Source: JAWWBN01 sp033720955
GTDB lineage: Bacteria; Acidobacteriota; Thermoanaerobaculia; Multivoradales; JAHEKO01
DNA: 14,416 bases
Direction of reading: 5' to 3'
NCBI GenBank assembly: GCA_033720955.1
Contig: JAWWBN010000084.1
Location: forward strand, 1-14,416
Shown: positions 14,151 to 14,416 of the stretch, piece after piece
Numbering within the stretch: the first letter of the stretch is position 1
How the letters are laid out: every line of letters begins with the position of its first letter
Translations under genes and position numbers: made by a program
The notes under the pieces: generated by a model
What the model saw: the letters and a program-made list of their open reading frames with translations, nothing else
Databases searched by the model: none
What the model was told of the DNA's origin: nothing

Positions 14151-14416
14151 ATGCGCGGCCCGCTGAGCTCCGGGCCCCGGTGGCGCGTGGCGGCGCTGGC
14201 GTCGCTGGCGCTCGCGGCCGCGACGACCGCGCCGGCGGAGATCCGCTTTCGCGAGACGGCCGCGGCGTGGGGGATCGACTTCCGCCACCACCACGGGGGC
14301 AGCGGCCGGCGCTACATGCCGGAGACGATGTCGGGCGGCGTGGTGGTGCTGGACTACGACCTGGACGGCGACGACGACCTCTTCTTCGTGGACGGGGGCG
14401 AGCTGCCCGGATACGA
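14151..14416 (+). CDS. Third secreted CRTAC1-family (FG-GAP/VCBS) protein, 3'-truncated by the window end
   Basis: ATG 14151 follows the TPR stop by one base, with GGAG at 14139-14142 eight bases before it. The 88 visible residues show a signal peptide at about 1-29 (WRVAALASLALAAATTAPA). The family N-terminus follows (FRETAAAWGIDFRHHHGGSGRRYMPETMSGGVVVLDYD), and the first calcium-type loop DYDLDGDDD begins at residue 68. This segment aligns closely with residues 26-75 of the protein at 10590, so the two are paralogues. An alternative ATG at 14146 overlaps the TPR stop but leads to a stop after six codons. No stop codon occurs before the window ends. Confidence 0.88.
   Translation, partial: MRGPLSSGPRWRVAALASLALAAATTAPAEIRFRETAAAWGIDFRHHHGGSGRRYMPETMSGGVVVLDYDLDGDDDLFFVDGGELPGY

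Overview
The window is very GC-rich (about 70% or more by eye, not computed), densely packed, and uses GTG, TTG and probably CTG starts. It carries ordinary bacterial housekeeping genes (prolyl-tRNA synthetase, a CNNM/CorC-type membrane protein, a cyclophilin) beside a cluster of secreted FG-GAP/VCBS repeat proteins with ASPIC/UnbV tails (CRTAC1 family) and TPR proteins. That mix, with an ECF sigma/anti-sigma pair and a zinc-ribbon TPR protein next to proS, suggests an Acidobacteriota chromosome, perhaps Thermoanaerobaculia. This placement is inference from gene content; no marker in the window proves it. I see no tRNA, rRNA, CRISPR array, insertion sequence or phage gene.

Left part (1-3213, all + strand): the 3' end of a HEAT-repeat/cyclophilin fusion; a 52-residue two-helix membrane protein that appears to start at CTG behind a perfect Shine-Dalgarno sequence; then a three-gene unit of ECF sigma factor, zinc-finger (ZAS) anti-sigma factor and a signal-peptide/beta-solenoid/multi-TM protein. 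The last gene starts at a TTG overlapping the anti-sigma stop. An ECF-type promoter lies immediately before the sigma start, suggesting autoregulation of a leaderless mRNA.

Middle (3214-8484): a leader with a recognisable promoter, a zinc-ribbon/coiled-coil/TPR protein and proS as a two-gene operon on +. This converges with a CNNM/CorC protein on -, which is preceded by a possible 30-codon ORF whose stop overlaps its GTG start.

Right part (8485-14416): a CRTAC1-family protein on -, a 131-bp divergent promoter region, then on + a second CRTAC1-family protein, a secreted TPR protein coupled by a GTGA overlap, and the start of a third CRTAC1-family protein one base after the TPR stop. The alternation of secreted Ca-loop propeller proteins with secreted TPR proteins in translationally coupled order points to an exported assembly. 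Its function is unknown to me.

A recurring TAG-N-CTCG box lies in four non-coding leaders on both strands and is probably the -10 element of the housekeeping promoter in this genome.
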